Source: Coprococcus phoceensis (GTDB lineage Bacteria > Bacillota > Clostridia > Lachnospirales > Lachnospiraceae). From it: a stretch of DNA of 64,000 bases. The notes beneath the pieces are model-generated. The model saw nothing but the letters and a program-made list of their open reading frames with translations. It was not told where the DNA came from and searched no databases. Each line of letters begins with the position of its first letter. Positions within the stretch are counted from its first letter, which is position 1. Location: positions 2,021,421 through 2,085,420 of the forward strand of contig NZ_FNWC01000007.1 of NCBI RefSeq assembly GCF_900104635.1, written 5' to 3'. Position numbers and translations under genes: made by a program. This document shows, one piece after another, positions 26,425-35,554 of this stretch.

Positions 26425-28185
26425 TTATTCCTCATATTTTTCCTGTCCAAGTTTGATATCCACAAAATCGGCATAATATTCAAATGCTGCCGGAATTGGA
26501 TACTCTCTTTGCACTTCCTCCGGATGGATGAACAACATTTTCTCTGTACAAGATTTTTCCAACTCATCTACTCGAATGGCAAACCCGGTCATATGCCATT
26601 CCACATGGCTGAAAATATGTTTTGCCACCCCCAGTTCCTTTATTCTCAGCGGCTGCAGTCCAATTTTCTTACTGTATTCCAGCGCTTCATCTGCACTTAA
26701 TTCTCCCTCAATATTCGGAAGTTCATACAATCCTGCCAAAAGGCCTTTTGCCGGACGTTTCCGAATTGCTACATTCTCGCCATCCTGAAAAATGAATACT
26801 GTCCTCTTTTCAATCTTTCTCGCTTTTGCTTTTGTCTTCACCGGGAGCTCTGACTCAATTCCTTTTTCCCTCGCTTCACAGAGCTGCCTCAACGGACACA
26901 GCAGACATTTCGGTTCCCCATTCGGCACACATACAATTGCACCAAGTTCAATCAGACCCTGATTAAAATCACTCGCCGCATTTTTCGGAATGATACGTTC
27001 CAGCTGCTCTTCTATCCTTGTTCGCACGCTCGCTTTCATAATGTCATCATAGCTTGCCGTGATCCTCGAAACCACACGAAGTACATTGCCATCGACCGCC
27101 GGTTTTGGAATCCCAAATGCAAATGAGCTGATTGCTCCCGCCGTATAGTTTCCGATTCCTGTAAGACTTTTTATCTCCTCGTAGGTCTTGGGAAATTCTC
27201 CATGAAAATCTTCCATGATCTGCTTTGCCGCTTTCTGCATGTTCCGCACACGGTTGTAATATCCAAGACCTTCCCACAACTTCAAGAGCTGGTCTTCCTC
27301 CGCCTCCGCCAAATCCTTTACTGTCGGAAGCGCATTTAAAAATCGGGCATAAAACGGCTTCACCGCCTCCACTCTTGTCTGCTGCAACATAATCTCTGAC
27401 ACCCACACACGATAGGCACTGATCTGTTCTCTCCACGGAAGTTCTCTTTTATTCTCCCTATACCATTCGACCAGCGGATCTGCGATTTTCTTTAGATTCT
27501 CATCCTCCAAAAGAACAGGCACTTCCTTTCCAATCTCAATGCTGTCTTTTCCAACTTTACAGTCATATGCAAGTACATGCACTCCCTGCTCCTTCGCTCG
27601 TTTTAGCGCTTCGCCAAATGCCGGCTGCGTTTCCATATTCGGAGTAAAATACCGCACGCCTTTCATCTGGATCACAAAAAAGATATACGCTTCATATCCT
27701 TCTTTTGTCGCCTCACAAAGCTCTTCGATGTGCTTTATCCCCCGCTCAGTCGGTGCATCCGGAAATTTTACAATTCCATTTTCCTCCAGTGTGACTCCTT
27801 TTACTTCTACAAAGATTTTTCTATCTCCCTCTTCCACATAAAGGTCAAATCTGGATTTCCTGTACGTCTTTTCCGGTCTGATCACTATCGCGTCCGGAAA
27901 CAAATTCCCTTGCTTAATCCATTCCTCCACTACTTTGTTCGGTATCTGGGAATCCATATTGATCATACGTTTTCCTTTTTTTACACCGATCAGATCCCAC
28001 TGGGTCTTTCTATCCGGATTTTCTGCCCGCTGCACATACACCGATGCATTCGGTGTCAAAAGTTCAGCACAACGCCCTGTATTTTTCACGTGCACGGTCT
28101 CTTTCTTACCCGCAATTTCTACATACGCAATAAAGCGATTGGGACGTTCAATGAACCTCCCAATCTCAATTCTTTCATATTTCAT
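26425..28185 (-). CDS. SfsA nuclease-family / MutY adenine glycosylase fusion
   Basis: One 586-residue frame encodes two complete proteins. Residues 1-225 are SfsA: GRFIERPNRFIAYV, VKNTGRCAELL, KSRFDLYVEEG, FVEVKGVTLEENG and FPDAPTERGIKH, a DNA/RNA nuclease-like fold. Residues 232-586 are MutY, which removes adenine opposite 8-oxoguanine: catalytic Glu264 in SEIMLQQTRV, HhH motif SLTGIGNYTAGA, Asp365 in AVDGNVLRV, cluster cysteines C419, C427, C430 and C436, and a NUDIX-like C-terminal domain. The join has no stop or frameshift. It begins directly at the stop of the ArsC-like gene (TAA then ATG). Physical coupling suggests a shared DNA-repair role. Confidence 0.95.
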   Translation of the reverse strand: MKYERIEIGRFIERPNRFIAYVEIAGKKETVHVKNTGRCAELLTPNASVYVQRAENPDRKTQWDLIGVKKGKRMINMDSQIPNKVVEEWIKQGNLFPDAIVIRPEKTYRKSRFDLYVEEGDRKIFVEVKGVTLEENGIVKFPDAPTERGIKHIEELCEATKEGYEAYIFFVIQMKGVRYFTPNMETQPAFGEALKRAKEQGVHVLAYDCKVGKDSIEIGKEVPVLLEDENLKKIADPLVEWYRENKRELPWREQISAYRVWVSEIMLQQTRVEAVKPFYARFLNALPTVKDLAEAEEDQLLKLWEGLGYYNRVRNMQKAAKQIMEDFHGEFPKTYEEIKSLTGIGNYTAGAISSFAFGIPKPAVDGNVLRVVSRITASYDDIMKASVRTRIEEQLERIIPKNAASDFNQGLIELGAIVCVPNGEPKCLLCPLRQLCEAREKGIESELPVKTKAKARKIEKRTVFIFQDGENVAIRKRPAKGLLAGLYELPNIEGELSADEALEYSKKIGLQPLRIKELGVAKHIFSHVEWHMTGFAIRVDELEKSCTEKMLFIHPEEVQREYPIPAAFEYYADFVDIKLGQEKYEE

Positions 28186-28542
28186 TTAACTTAAAACCTC
28201 TTCCCAGGAAACCTCTTTAAATCCCGGAACAGCAAACTCTTCACCTACTAAAAGCGGACGTTTCACAAGCATTCCATCTGTCGCAAGAAGTGCATATTGC
28301 TCTTCTTCTGTCATATTCGGAAGTTTATCTTTCAGCCCGAGTTCTTTATACTTCATACCGCTTGTGTTGAAAAAACGCTTCAGTGGAAGACCGCTTTTTT
28401 CATGCCACGCCTTTAATTCTTCCGCAGTAGGATTTGCCTCCACGATATGTCTGTCCTCAAAGGCAATGCCCTTTTCCTCCAGCCACTTCTTCGCCTTTTT
28501 ACAGGTCGTACATTTTGGATATTCTACAAATAAAATACTCAT
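28186..28542 (-). CDS. ArsC/Spx-family thioredoxin-fold protein
   Basis: A 118-residue protein of the arsenate reductase/Spx/YffB family. It has CTTCKKAKKWLEEKG with a CxxC redox pair at the N-terminal helix, RHIVEANPTAEEL, LPLKRFFNTSG and LVKRPLLVG. ArsC, Spx and MgsR share this fold, and nothing here proves arsenate reduction; there is no ars operon. The ATG at 28542 follows GGGAG by six bases; the GTG one codon earlier is less likely. It sits between an amino-acid ABC transporter and the SfsA-MutY gene. Confidence 0.86.
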   Translation of the reverse strand: MSILFVEYPKCTTCKKAKKWLEEKGIAFEDRHIVEANPTAEELKAWHEKSGLPLKRFFNTSGMKYKELGLKDKLPNMTEEEQYALLATDGMLVKRPLLVGEEFAVPGFKEVSWEEVLS

Positions 28543-28561
28543 CACGTTCTCCCTCGCTTTC

Positions 28562-29284
28562 TTACAATACTTTTGACAAAAATTCTTTCAGACGCGGATC
28601 TTGTGGATTTTCAAAGAATTCCTTCGGCGTGTTGCTTTCTTTTACTTTTCCCTCATCAATGAACAGTACACGCGTTGCAACCTCTTTTGCAAATCCCATC
28701 TCATGCGTCACGACTACCATCGTCATTCCCTCATCTGCCAGTTCTTTCATCAGTTCCAGAACCTCTCCTACCATCTCCGGGTCAAGCGCAGACGTCGGCT
28801 CATCGAACAGCATCACATCCGGATTCATCGCCAGAGCTCTTGCAATTGCAATACGCTGTTTCTGACCACCTGACAACTGTCTCGGATATGCATTCTCTTT
28901 GTCAGGGAGTCCCACACGCTGCAACAATTCTTTTGCTTTCTTCTCCGCCTCTGCCTTTGTCATCACACCAAGCTTCACCGGTGCAAGCATGATATTCTCC
29001 TTTATCGATAAATGCGGAAACAGATTGAACTGCTGGAATACCATGCCCATCTTCTGTCTCAGTTTGTTGATATCACAATCTTTGCTTGTGATGTTATTCC
29101 CCTCAAACCACACTTCTCCGCCTGTCGGTTCTTCCAGAAGGTTGAGGCATCGCAAAAATGTAGATTTCCCGGAACCAGACGGTCCGATCACTACTACTTT
29201 TTCTCCCTTTTCAATATGCTCGTCAATTCCACAAAGCACCTTGTTTCCATGAAATGATTTTTGTAAATTCTTAGTGACGATCAC
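28562..29284 (-). CDS. Polar amino acid ABC transporter, ATP-binding protein
   Basis: A 240-residue ATPase of the GlnQ/HisP class. It has Walker [11 protein letters not shown]-loop [11 protein letters not shown], signature [15 protein letters not shown], Walker B VMLFDEP and the switch His in [10 protein letters not shown]. It uses a GTG start with GGAGG ten bases upstream. Its 5' end overlaps the permease gene by 14 bases. It is the last gene of SBP-permease-ATPase; the substrate is a polar amino acid that cannot be specified further. Confidence 0.95.
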   Translation of the reverse strand: MIVTKNLQKSFHGNKVLCGIDEHIEKGEKVVVIGPSGSGKSTFLRCLNLLEEPTGGEVWFEGNNITSKDCDINKLRQKMGMVFQQFNLFPHLSIKENIMLAPVKLGVMTKAEAEKKAKELLQRVGLPDKENAYPRQLSGGQKQRIAIARALAMNPDVMLFDEPTSALDPEMVGEVLELMKELADEGMTMVVVTHEMGFAKEVATRVLFIDEGKVKESNTPKEFFENPQDPRLKEFLSKVL

Positions 29285-29972
29285 CTTGTGACAACCTCCT
29301 TTCCAATAAACTCTGCAATTTTGTAAGTCCTAACACGATCACAAGATAGCAGCCTGCTGCTACAAACAACGGCGGCAATACAATGAAGTCTGTAGAACCA
29401 ATGTACTGCGCTGCTTTTGTTAAATCTGTCACCGCAATTACTCCTGCCACAGAAGTCTCTTTGATCAATACGATAAACTCGTTTCCAAGCGCCGGCAGAA
29501 TATTTTTCACTGCCTGTGGGACAATGATATAGCGCATCGTCTGTATATAGTTGAAGCCAAGTGAACGACCTGCCTCCATCTGCCCTCTGTCAATGGATTC
29601 AATTCCCGCTCTGATAATCTCAGCCACATACGCACCCGAGTTGATACCAAAACAGATTGCACCGACAAAAATTTCATTTGTGTCTCTTGCCGTAAACACC
29701 ATATTGTACATGATCAAAAGCTGTACCATAACCGGTGTTCCTCGAATCACTGTCGTGTACACATTACAGAACCACTTCAAAATTCTGACAAAAATATTTT
29801 TGGAAACCGTTACTTTCACCACCGCAATAAACAGACCAATCGCCACACCGATCAGGATTGCAAATATGGAAATTAAAATAGTAACCTTCAGACCATCCAA
29901 ATAAACCAAATACCGCTGGTCATAAATTACCGCATGATGAAACCCTTCTATAAACCTTTGTATGAAGTCCAT
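29271..29972 (-). CDS. Polar amino acid ABC transporter, permease protein
   Basis: A 233-residue inner-membrane subunit of the HisM/GlnP type with about five membrane helices. The EAA loop that contacts the ATPase is visible as [24 protein letters not shown], and [15 protein letters not shown] is the family's conserved N-terminal block. It is cotranscribed with the ATPase downstream. A 12-bp hairpin lies between it and the binding-protein gene upstream. Confidence 0.95.
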   Translation of the reverse strand: MDFIQRFIEGFHHAVIYDQRYLVYLDGLKVTILISIFAILIGVAIGLFIAVVKVTVSKNIFVRILKWFCNVYTTVIRGTPVMVQLLIMYNMVFTARDTNEIFVGAICFGINSGAYVAEIIRAGIESIDRGQMEAGRSLGFNYIQTMRYIIVPQAVKNILPALGNEFIVLIKETSVAGVIAVTDLTKAAQYIGSTDFIVLPPLFVAAGCYLVIVLGLTKLQSLLERRLSQGDRH

Positions 29973-30006
29973 CTTTTCTCCTCTCTTTCTTTTGTAATTG
30001 CATCAA

Positions 30007-30040
30007 AGAATCAGCAGACTATACAAAATCTGCTGATTCT
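30007..30040 (-). other. Intra-operon hairpin between binding-protein and permease genes
   Basis: Perfect 12-bp inverted repeat AGAATCAGCAGA / TCTGCTGATTCT with a 10-base loop. On the transcribed minus strand there is no long U run after it. It is better read as a processing/stabilising or partial-termination element, which would give more binding protein than permease, a common arrangement in ABC operons. Confidence 0.6.
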
Positions 30041-30073
30041 AAAATTACTTATCTTCTATTTTACACTATTTTA

Positions 30074-30853
30074 TTACTTTTGTGTATGGTTTGCTGTAAA
30101 TTCTTCAATTTTTCCATCTTCAATCAACTGATCAATTACTTTGTTGATTTTATCCAGTAATTCCTGATTTCCTTTTTTCACTGCAATTGCATATTTATCT
30201 TCAAACAGCACACCATCTAAAATTTTCAATGTTCCATTAGAAGCTACTAATTGTTCTGCCGGATATTGGTCCATTACGATACAATCTACTTTGTTGTTTT
30301 TCAAATCTTCTGCAGCCTGAGCAAATTTTGTATAACGTTTTACTTCTTTCGGCTTGCAGTTTTCTTCATTTGATACCCAGATATCTGCGATATTCCCCTG
30401 CTGTACCGCAACTACTTTTCCGTCAAGATCTGATCCTGAAAGTTCTGCTCCTGCCGGAGTCACTGCCGGGCTTTCACCGTTTACAACGATTACCTCTGTT
30501 GAATTTACATATTCATGAGAGAAGTCCATTGTTTTCAAACGGTCTTCATCGATAGACACACCTGCTGCAACAAAATCTACCTTTCCGCTTGCAACCGCTG
30601 CCAAAGCACCGTCAAAATCCATGTTCTTGATCTCCAGCTCTTTTCCCATATCATCCGCAATCGCTTTTGCGATATCCATATCAATTCCGACAACTTCATT
30701 GCCTTTCATGTACTCGTATGGTGCAAAACCAGCCTCTGTTCCGACAATAATCTTGTCATCCTTAGCTTCCTTTTCTGTTTTATTACTTCCGCACGCTGCC
30801 ATAGATACCACACATGTTGCCACCAATAATGCACTTAATAATTTCTTCTTCAT
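30074..30853 (-). CDS. Polar amino acid ABC transporter, substrate-binding lipoprotein
   Basis: A 259-residue family 3 solute-binding protein. The signal peptide MKKKLLSALLVATCVVSMAAC gives a lipobox ending at Cys21. The mature protein has VGTEAGFAPYEYMKGNEVVGID, then DFVAAGVSIDEDR and an ion-channel-like YAIAVKKGNQELLDKINKVI. It captures a polar amino acid outside the membrane and delivers it to the permease encoded downstream. First gene of the operon; the uppP terminator lies just upstream. Confidence 0.95.
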   Translation of the reverse strand: MKKKLLSALLVATCVVSMAACGSNKTEKEAKDDKIIVGTEAGFAPYEYMKGNEVVGIDMDIAKAIADDMGKELEIKNMDFDGALAAVASGKVDFVAAGVSIDEDRLKTMDFSHEYVNSTEVIVVNGESPAVTPAGAELSGSDLDGKVVAVQQGNIADIWVSNEENCKPKEVKRYTKFAQAAEDLKNNKVDCIVMDQYPAEQLVASNGTLKILDGVLFEDKYAIAVKKGNQELLDKINKVIDQLIEDGKIEEFTANHTQK

Positions 30854-30937
30854 AATCCAATCTCTCCCTTTCGCAATTTATTCTGCATAAAAATTCAACT
30901 CTGTGTTATATTCTATCACATTTTCCAAAAAAAGCAA

Positions 30938-30974
30938 GTGGCTATTTATACATTTTTCTTGCATAAATAGCCAC
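30938..30974 (-). terminator. Rho-independent terminator of uppP
   Basis: Perfect 12-bp arms GTGGCTATTTAT / ATAAATAGCCAC with a 13-base loop. The minus-strand RNA then has UUGCUUUUUUU. It lies 12 bases past the uppP stop. Confidence 0.85.
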
Positions 30975-30985
30975 CCGTTTGTATA

Positions 30986-31822
30986 TTATTTTAAAAATCC
31001 GCTTGCCGCAAAGTACCCAAGCACGATCACACCCAAGATGATACGGTAATAACCAAATACTTTGAAATCATTTTTCTTGATATATCCCATCAAAAATTTG
31101 ATTGCAATGATCGATACAACAAACGCCACCAGACATCCTACGATCAGCATAGCTGCTTCCATCCCTGTGAAGCCGCCGCCAACTTTGATAAACTTCAACA
31201 ATTTAATTCCACTCGCACCGAACATAACCGGAATTGCAAGGAAGAATGTAAATTCTGCCGCCACATATCTGGAAGTACCAAGCAACAATGCACCGATGAT
31301 CGTCGCACCGGAACGTGACGTTCCCGGCACAAGCGAAAGAACCTGAAATACCCCGATAAGCAATGCTGTCTGATAAGAAAGCTGGTGCAGTTTTGTCACC
31401 TGCGGTGTCTTATCTTTATTCCAATTTTCTATCACAATAAATAAAATACCATACAATATCAGTGTAATGGATACTACTACATAATTATGCAAATGCGCCT
31501 CCATCCAGTCATCCAACAGGATTCCAAGAACAGCCGCCGGTAAACATGCAACAATCACCTTCATCCACAACTGAATCGTATACACTTTCTGTTTTCTTGA
31601 TTTCTTTGGTGAAAACGGGTTCAGTTTATGAAAATACAAAACTACAACCGCTAAAATCGCCCCAAGCTGTATCACCACATTAAACATCTCTTTGAATGCT
31701 CTGCTCGCCCCAAGCTTAATAAACTCATCTACCAGAATCAAATGTCCTGTACTGCTGATTGGCAGCCACTCCGTGATACCTTCCACGATTCCAAGTATAA
31801 TTACTTTTAACATATCTAACAT
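30986..31822 (-). CDS. uppP: Undecaprenyl-diphosphatase
   Basis: Recycles the lipid carrier for peptidoglycan and other envelope polymers by removing the outer phosphate of undecaprenyl diphosphate; overexpression of the family gives bacitracin tolerance. The 278-residue multi-helix BacA-type protein has [15 protein letters not shown] (Glu-rich motif 1) and [17 protein letters not shown] (motif 2). Length is normal. It is last in a three-gene minus-strand run with a HAD phosphatase and a conserved protein of unknown function, and a terminator follows. Confidence 0.96.
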   Translation of the reverse strand: MLDMLKVIILGIVEGITEWLPISSTGHLILVDEFIKLGASRAFKEMFNVVIQLGAILAVVVLYFHKLNPFSPKKSRKQKVYTIQLWMKVIVACLPAAVLGILLDDWMEAHLHNYVVVSITLILYGILFIVIENWNKDKTPQVTKLHQLSYQTALLIGVFQVLSLVPGTSRSGATIIGALLLGTSRYVAAEFTFFLAIPVMFGASGIKLLKFIKVGGGFTGMEAAMLIVGCLVAFVVSIIAIKFLMGYIKKNDFKVFGYYRIILGVIVLGYFAASGFLK

Positions 31823-31837
31823 TCTTCTATTCCTCCT

Positions 31838-32668
31838 CTAGTCCAGCACAAACCTCTCAATTGCCTTTGCCACTCCATCTTCATCATTCGAAACGGTCAC
31901 AAAATCTGCTGCCTTCTTGACAGGATCAGAACCATTTGCCATGGCAACAGCAAACCCAACTTCTTTTAACATCTCCACATCATTGCCACCATCACCGCAC
32001 GCCATAATCTCCTCTCTTGAAATTCCAAGAGATTTCCCTAGCTGCAAAAGACCAAGTCCTTTGTTTGTTCCTTCTTTATTAATCTCCAGATTATTATCCA
32101 TTGCTGCTGTGACAACGATGCCAGAAAGGGTATTCAGTTCTTCCAGTGCTTCCTCTTTATCTTTCTGATTTCTAAAAATTCCCTGTAGCTTATCTACCTC
32201 ACACTTCATCGTCTGTAATTTTTCTTTTACATCTTTTACCGGAATTCTTGTGCTTTGTAAATATTCTGCCATATGAGGATCTTCAAAATATGCATATACA
32301 TTCTTCAGACCATCTTCATTCATGTAGCCGACTCCGTCAACAAAAAACTCGTGAATTGCATGATGCTTTCTCAAAATATCTATAACTTTTTCGGAACTCT
32401 CCACTGAAAGTAAATTCTCATAAACTACCTTCTGCTTCTGCATATCCAATATTCTTGCACCGTTTGCCGTAAGCGCATATCTTATTCCCGGAAAGTGTTT
32501 CAGCTCATCAGGCACTCCCGAAAATGGACGTCCAGTAGCCACAACTACAGCCACTTCCTGCTCAATCGCCTTTTTTAGCACCTCTCTTGTATAGGCGGTC
32601 AGCTGTTTTTCACTGTTCAGCAATGTCCCATCCAGATCCACCCCAATCATCCTGATTGTTCTACTCAT
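31838..32668 (-). CDS. Cof-type HAD-IIB phosphatase
   Basis: A 276-residue haloacid-dehalogenase-family hydrolase. Motif I is GVDLDGTLLNSEK (nucleophile Asp), motif II VVATGRP, motif III Lys in NKGLGLLQLGKSLGI, and motif IV ACGDGGNDVEMLKEVGFAVAM. The C2-type cap (about 85-190) marks the Cof subfamily, which removes phosphate from sugar phosphates, flavins or PLP. The substrate is not readable from sequence. It overlaps the upstream unknown gene by 8 bases and lies 15 bases before uppP. Confidence 0.93.
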   Translation of the reverse strand: MSRTIRMIGVDLDGTLLNSEKQLTAYTREVLKKAIEQEVAVVVATGRPFSGVPDELKHFPGIRYALTANGARILDMQKQKVVYENLLSVESSEKVIDILRKHHAIHEFFVDGVGYMNEDGLKNVYAYFEDPHMAEYLQSTRIPVKDVKEKLQTMKCEVDKLQGIFRNQKDKEEALEELNTLSGIVVTAAMDNNLEINKEGTNKGLGLLQLGKSLGISREEIMACGDGGNDVEMLKEVGFAVAMANGSDPVKKAADFVTVSNDEDGVAKAIERFVLD

Positions 32669-33239
32669 ACACGGTCAGTTCCTTTCCTTCTTTTGTAAAA
32701 CGCAGTAATTTCGTGCTTACCTTGTCAAATGAACGTTCAAACGATTGTATTCCATAAGCTTTCATCTCTTCAATCTGCTTTTGATTGCCTGCTGGAACAA
32801 ATAGAACCATATCTTTCGTCGGCGCCATAATGACAATATCATCATCAAGCTTTTCACTGCACATAGACCAAATATACTTAAAACAAAGTGAACTTGCCTC
32901 ATGATAACCGTCAGCGATAATACTAAAGCCACCATATAATGTGTGTCCAATTACAAATTTTACATTCCTTGCAAGATTCTCGCACGCTGTATGGTAAAGC
33001 AGTTCCATGTCCGTATCCGGCGGAAGCATATTGTCCTTTAATATTTCATATGTATCTTTGTCTCTTTCAATTACAAATATCACCATCAAATCCCCTGCAA
33101 AAGAGACTATCGGAGTATCTTTATCAGAAATATACTTTCCATTCAGTGCCTTATGATCTACAAGAGATTCTTTCACCCACGGATAAATCTTATCCTTGAT
33201 ATTCTCATAAAGATAATGCTCCTCTTCGTATTTCATCAT
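32661..33239 (-). CDS. Conserved protein of unknown function, 192 aa
   Basis: A soluble acidic protein without signal peptide or membrane helix. The sequence is protein-like throughout, with blocks such as ELLYHTACENLARN and IVIMAPTKDMVLFVPAG. It loosely recalls DUF1444/DUF5688-type proteins of Firmicutes, but I cannot confirm this by reading. Two ATG codons lie at the start (33239 and 33236). Its end overlaps the HAD phosphatase start by 8 bases, so translation is coupled. It is divergent from the secreted hydrolase gene. Confidence 0.78.
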   Translation of the reverse strand: MMKYEEEHYLYENIKDKIYPWVKESLVDHKALNGKYISDKDTPIVSFAGDLMVIFVIERDKDTYEILKDNMLPPDTDMELLYHTACENLARNVKFVIGHTLYGGFSIIADGYHEASSLCFKYIWSMCSEKLDDDIVIMAPTKDMVLFVPAGNQKQIEEMKAYGIQSFERSFDKVSTKLLRFTKEGKELTVYE

Positions 33240-33288
33240 ATTCTACTGCCCTCTTTTCTTCTGCTATTTGATTCTATTCTAACAAAAT

Positions 33289-33317
33289 TTGATTAATAAC
33301 GCAATTTATAGTATAAT
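33289..33317 (+). promoter_or_regulatory. Promoter of the secreted coiled-coil hydrolase
   Basis: TTGATT (33289-33294), 17-base spacer, TATAAT (33312-33317), followed by the start codon at 33354 with AAAGGA before it. Confidence 0.6.
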
Positions 33318-33353
33318 ATTTTAATAACTATTTATTCAGGAAAGGAATTACTT

Positions 33354-34433
33354 ATGAAAAACAAAAAGTTAAAAATGCTGATACGTACCTGTTCCATTTT
33401 AACTTCCATCGCAGTGTTCACAGTTTTTGCTACTTCTTCATATGCTGAAGATTCTGTTGAATCACTTGAGGGCACAACATCAAACTTACAGAATGAATTA
33501 TCCGATTTAAATAGTGAACTCGACGCCTTGAGTGGAGAACTGGATACCATTATGAAAAAGATGGATACCACCACAGCAGAAATTGAGCAAGTGAAAGCGG
33601 ATCTTGCTGTTGCAAAAGGCGAGGAAGCAGCTCAGTATCAATCTATGAAACTGAGAATCAAACATATATATGAGAGTGGCAATACCTCTTATTTAGAGAT
33701 GCTGTTTTCTTCTGCGAGCATGAGTGAATTTTTAAATAAAGCTGAATTTATCAGCGCTGTAAGCGAGTACGACCGCAATCGTCTGAAAGAACTGGTCGAC
33801 GCACAGAATGCCGTTGCCGAAAAAGAAAAACAGCTTCAAACTGAGCAATCTCAACTGACGAAACTTCAGGATGAGCTCAATCAAAAGCAAGCGGATCTTA
33901 CCGCAAAAATCTCTTCCACATCAGGCGAATTAGAGCAATATTCTGCAAAACTCGCCGAGGCAAAAGAGCGTGCAAAAGCAGCACAGGAGGCTCTCGACAA
34001 AGAAGTGACACCGGTTGAACCGGAGACACCGTCTGTTACTCCTCCTTCTGATAACGATAACTCTGATTCTTCTCAGAATCAGACTCCCGATGTCAGCGCC
34101 AGTGAATTAGAGATTTTTGCCGCATTGATTGAATGTGAGGCTGGAAGTACTGACTATGACGGAATGCTTGCCGTAGCCTCCGTTGTCATGAACAGAGTCA
34201 ACCATAGATATTATCCGGATACCATTACCGGAGTAATTTATCAAAGTGGACAATTTTCTCCGGTTGCTTCCGGAAAGCTTGATAAAGTTTTAAAAAGAGG
34301 AATCAAATCTTCCTGTCTGGAAGTTGCAAAAGATGCAATTGCCGGAAAAAACAACGTAGGTGACTGTCTCAATTTCCGGGCGGCAAGTTCCGGACATAGC
34401 GGAATTGTAATTGGCGGAAATGTATTCTTCTAA
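33354..34433 (+). CDS. Secreted coiled-coil protein with SleB/CwlJ-type cell-wall hydrolase domain
   Basis: A 359-residue secreted protein. The signal peptide ends near SSYA-ED (residue 31). Residues 35-220 are a long coiled coil of the PcsB/CwlO type (EGTTSNLQNELSDLNSELDA and further heptads). Then comes a Pro/Thr/Ser/Asp-rich linker (EPETPSVTPPSDNDN), then a hydrolase_2 (SleB/CwlJ) domain from about residue 248 (FAALIECEAGSTDYDGMLAV, AASSGHSG) with its catalytic Glu. It probably remodels peptidoglycan at division or during sporulation, with the coil controlling activity. A 38-residue membrane peptide gene follows. Confidence 0.9.
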   Translation: MKNKKLKMLIRTCSILTSIAVFTVFATSSYAEDSVESLEGTTSNLQNELSDLNSELDALSGELDTIMKKMDTTTAEIEQVKADLAVAKGEEAAQYQSMKLRIKHIYESGNTSYLEMLFSSASMSEFLNKAEFISAVSEYDRNRLKELVDAQNAVAEKEKQLQTEQSQLTKLQDELNQKQADLTAKISSTSGELEQYSAKLAEAKERAKAAQEALDKEVTPVEPETPSVTPPSDNDNSDSSQNQTPDVSASELEIFAALIECEAGSTDYDGMLAVASVVMNRVNHRYYPDTITGVIYQSGQFSPVASGKLDKVLKRGIKSSCLEVAKDAIAGKNNVGDCLNFRAASSGHSGIVIGGNVFF

Positions 34434-34472
34434 TGCAAATACTATTCATCACAGAAACGGAGGTATCTTAAC

Positions 34473-34589
34473 ATGGGATTCTTAGTTTGTGTCATTGCGG
34501 TAAGCATCATTGCCGCAATTGTTGCAGCTGTCGTCGCTGCTTCCACCGGTGCCTTAATCGGTGCGCAAGAAATAGACGACGAAGAATAA
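34473..34589 (+). CDS. Small hydrophobic protein, 38 aa
   Basis: A short ORF missed by a 60-residue cut-off. It starts MGFLVCVIAVSIIAAIVAAV, a single membrane helix rich in Ala/Val/Ile, and ends in an acidic tail (EIDDEE). GGAGG lies nine bases upstream of the ATG. It begins 39 bases after the hydrolase gene and is closed by a strong terminator, so it is probably cotranscribed with it. Function unknown; a membrane partner of the hydrolase is one possibility. Confidence 0.6.
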   Translation: MGFLVCVIAVSIIAAIVAAVVAASTGALIGAQEIDDEE

Positions 34590-34591
34590 AA

Positions 34592-34622
34592 ATGACTGCG
34601 GTTTTAAAGAAACCGCAGTCAT
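34592..34622. terminator. Bidirectional rho-independent terminator
   Basis: Perfect 13-bp stem ATGACTGCGGTTT / AAACCGCAGTCAT with loop TAAAG. It is followed by TTTTTATAT on the plus strand and TTTTTATTC on the minus strand. It serves both the hydrolase/small-protein unit and the convergent kinase gene. Confidence 0.88.
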
Positions 34623-34634
34623 TTTTATATATTC

Positions 34635-35390
34635 TTATTGATAATCAAATACATCAATCCATTTCATCAAGAAATCTTTTTCCATCTCATTATTCTTTGT
34701 CAGCTGTGCTGCCGCCACGATCGGAAGCCACTGTTCTACATACTGTCTTGCCGTATCACTCTTCTTGCAGAACAATTTCAAGTATAAATCAGCTGTCTCC
34801 TGATTGTCCAGCGCAAACAGCAGATAGGTCTTCGCTGCATCTGCACTTGCATTTCCCTGTGTCGCATGTGCCCAGTCAACGATTGTCATCTTTCCATTCT
34901 TTCCAACAATAACGTTACTTGGATTGAAATCTCCGTGACATACTTTATCATGTTTTGGCATGCTCTCCAAACGTGTCAGAAGCTCATACCTTGCTGTCGC
35001 ATCCAAATCTTTCAAACTATTAATCTGTCTTGCCAATTTGTCTTTCAGTTTATTCAATCTAGGTGCTCTCTTGCTATGCATCTGCAATTGAAGATCTACA
35101 AAGTCTTCCATATACTTCTCTATATTGGCTGGATCTGTCTTCATCATCTCTCCAAGTGTCTTTCCGTCTTTGTATTCAATAACAACCGCCCATTTTCCAT
35201 CAATCTCTGTTACACTTTTCACCTTAGGAATGTCAAGACCGGCTTCTTCTACTCTTGCCGTATTCAACGCTTCGTTAAACACATCTGCTTTTGAATGCGT
35301 TTTCTCAAATACTTTTACAATACCTTCGTCACATTTGTACACTTCTTTATATGCACGTTTCACGATTAAGTTGCTTTGTTCTAATTTCAT
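34635..35390 (-). CDS. Phosphotransferase (aminoglycoside/choline kinase-like) family protein
   Basis: A 251-residue protein-kinase-like phosphotransferase. The catalytic loop is KVCHGDFNPSNVIVG (HxDxxxxN) and the metal Asp is in MTIVDWAHA; an N-terminal nucleotide lobe carries KWAVVIEYKDGKTLGEMM. The fold includes aminoglycoside phosphotransferases, choline and fructosamine kinases. Nothing marks this as a resistance gene, and the substrate is unknown. It has its own promoter 50-78 bases upstream and ends at the shared terminator. Confidence 0.85.
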   Translation of the reverse strand: MKLEQSNLIVKRAYKEVYKCDEGIVKVFEKTHSKADVFNEALNTARVEEAGLDIPKVKSVTEIDGKWAVVIEYKDGKTLGEMMKTDPANIEKYMEDFVDLQLQMHSKRAPRLNKLKDKLARQINSLKDLDATARYELLTRLESMPKHDKVCHGDFNPSNVIVGKNGKMTIVDWAHATQGNASADAAKTYLLFALDNQETADLYLKLFCKKSDTARQYVEQWLPIVAAAQLTKNNEMEKDFLMKWIDVFDYQ

Positions 35391-35440
35391 ATGTCCTTAC
35401 CTCCTATAAGTATTACACCTTTTCTTATTTGATAAGTTTA

Positions 35441-35468
35441 TTATACACCTTATTTGCAATTTTGCAAT
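35441..35468 (-). promoter_or_regulatory. Promoter of the phosphotransferase gene
   Basis: Minus-strand TTGCAA (35463-35468), 16-base spacer, TATAAT (35441-35446), followed by GGAGG and the start at 35390. Confidence 0.55.
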
Positions 35469-35554
35469 AGATTTTTGAATATTTTTTAACAAAGTTTTTC
35501 GCTATATTTTTATTGTCTTTTTCTTAACAAACTTCAAAAAGGGACAGGGGTAAT

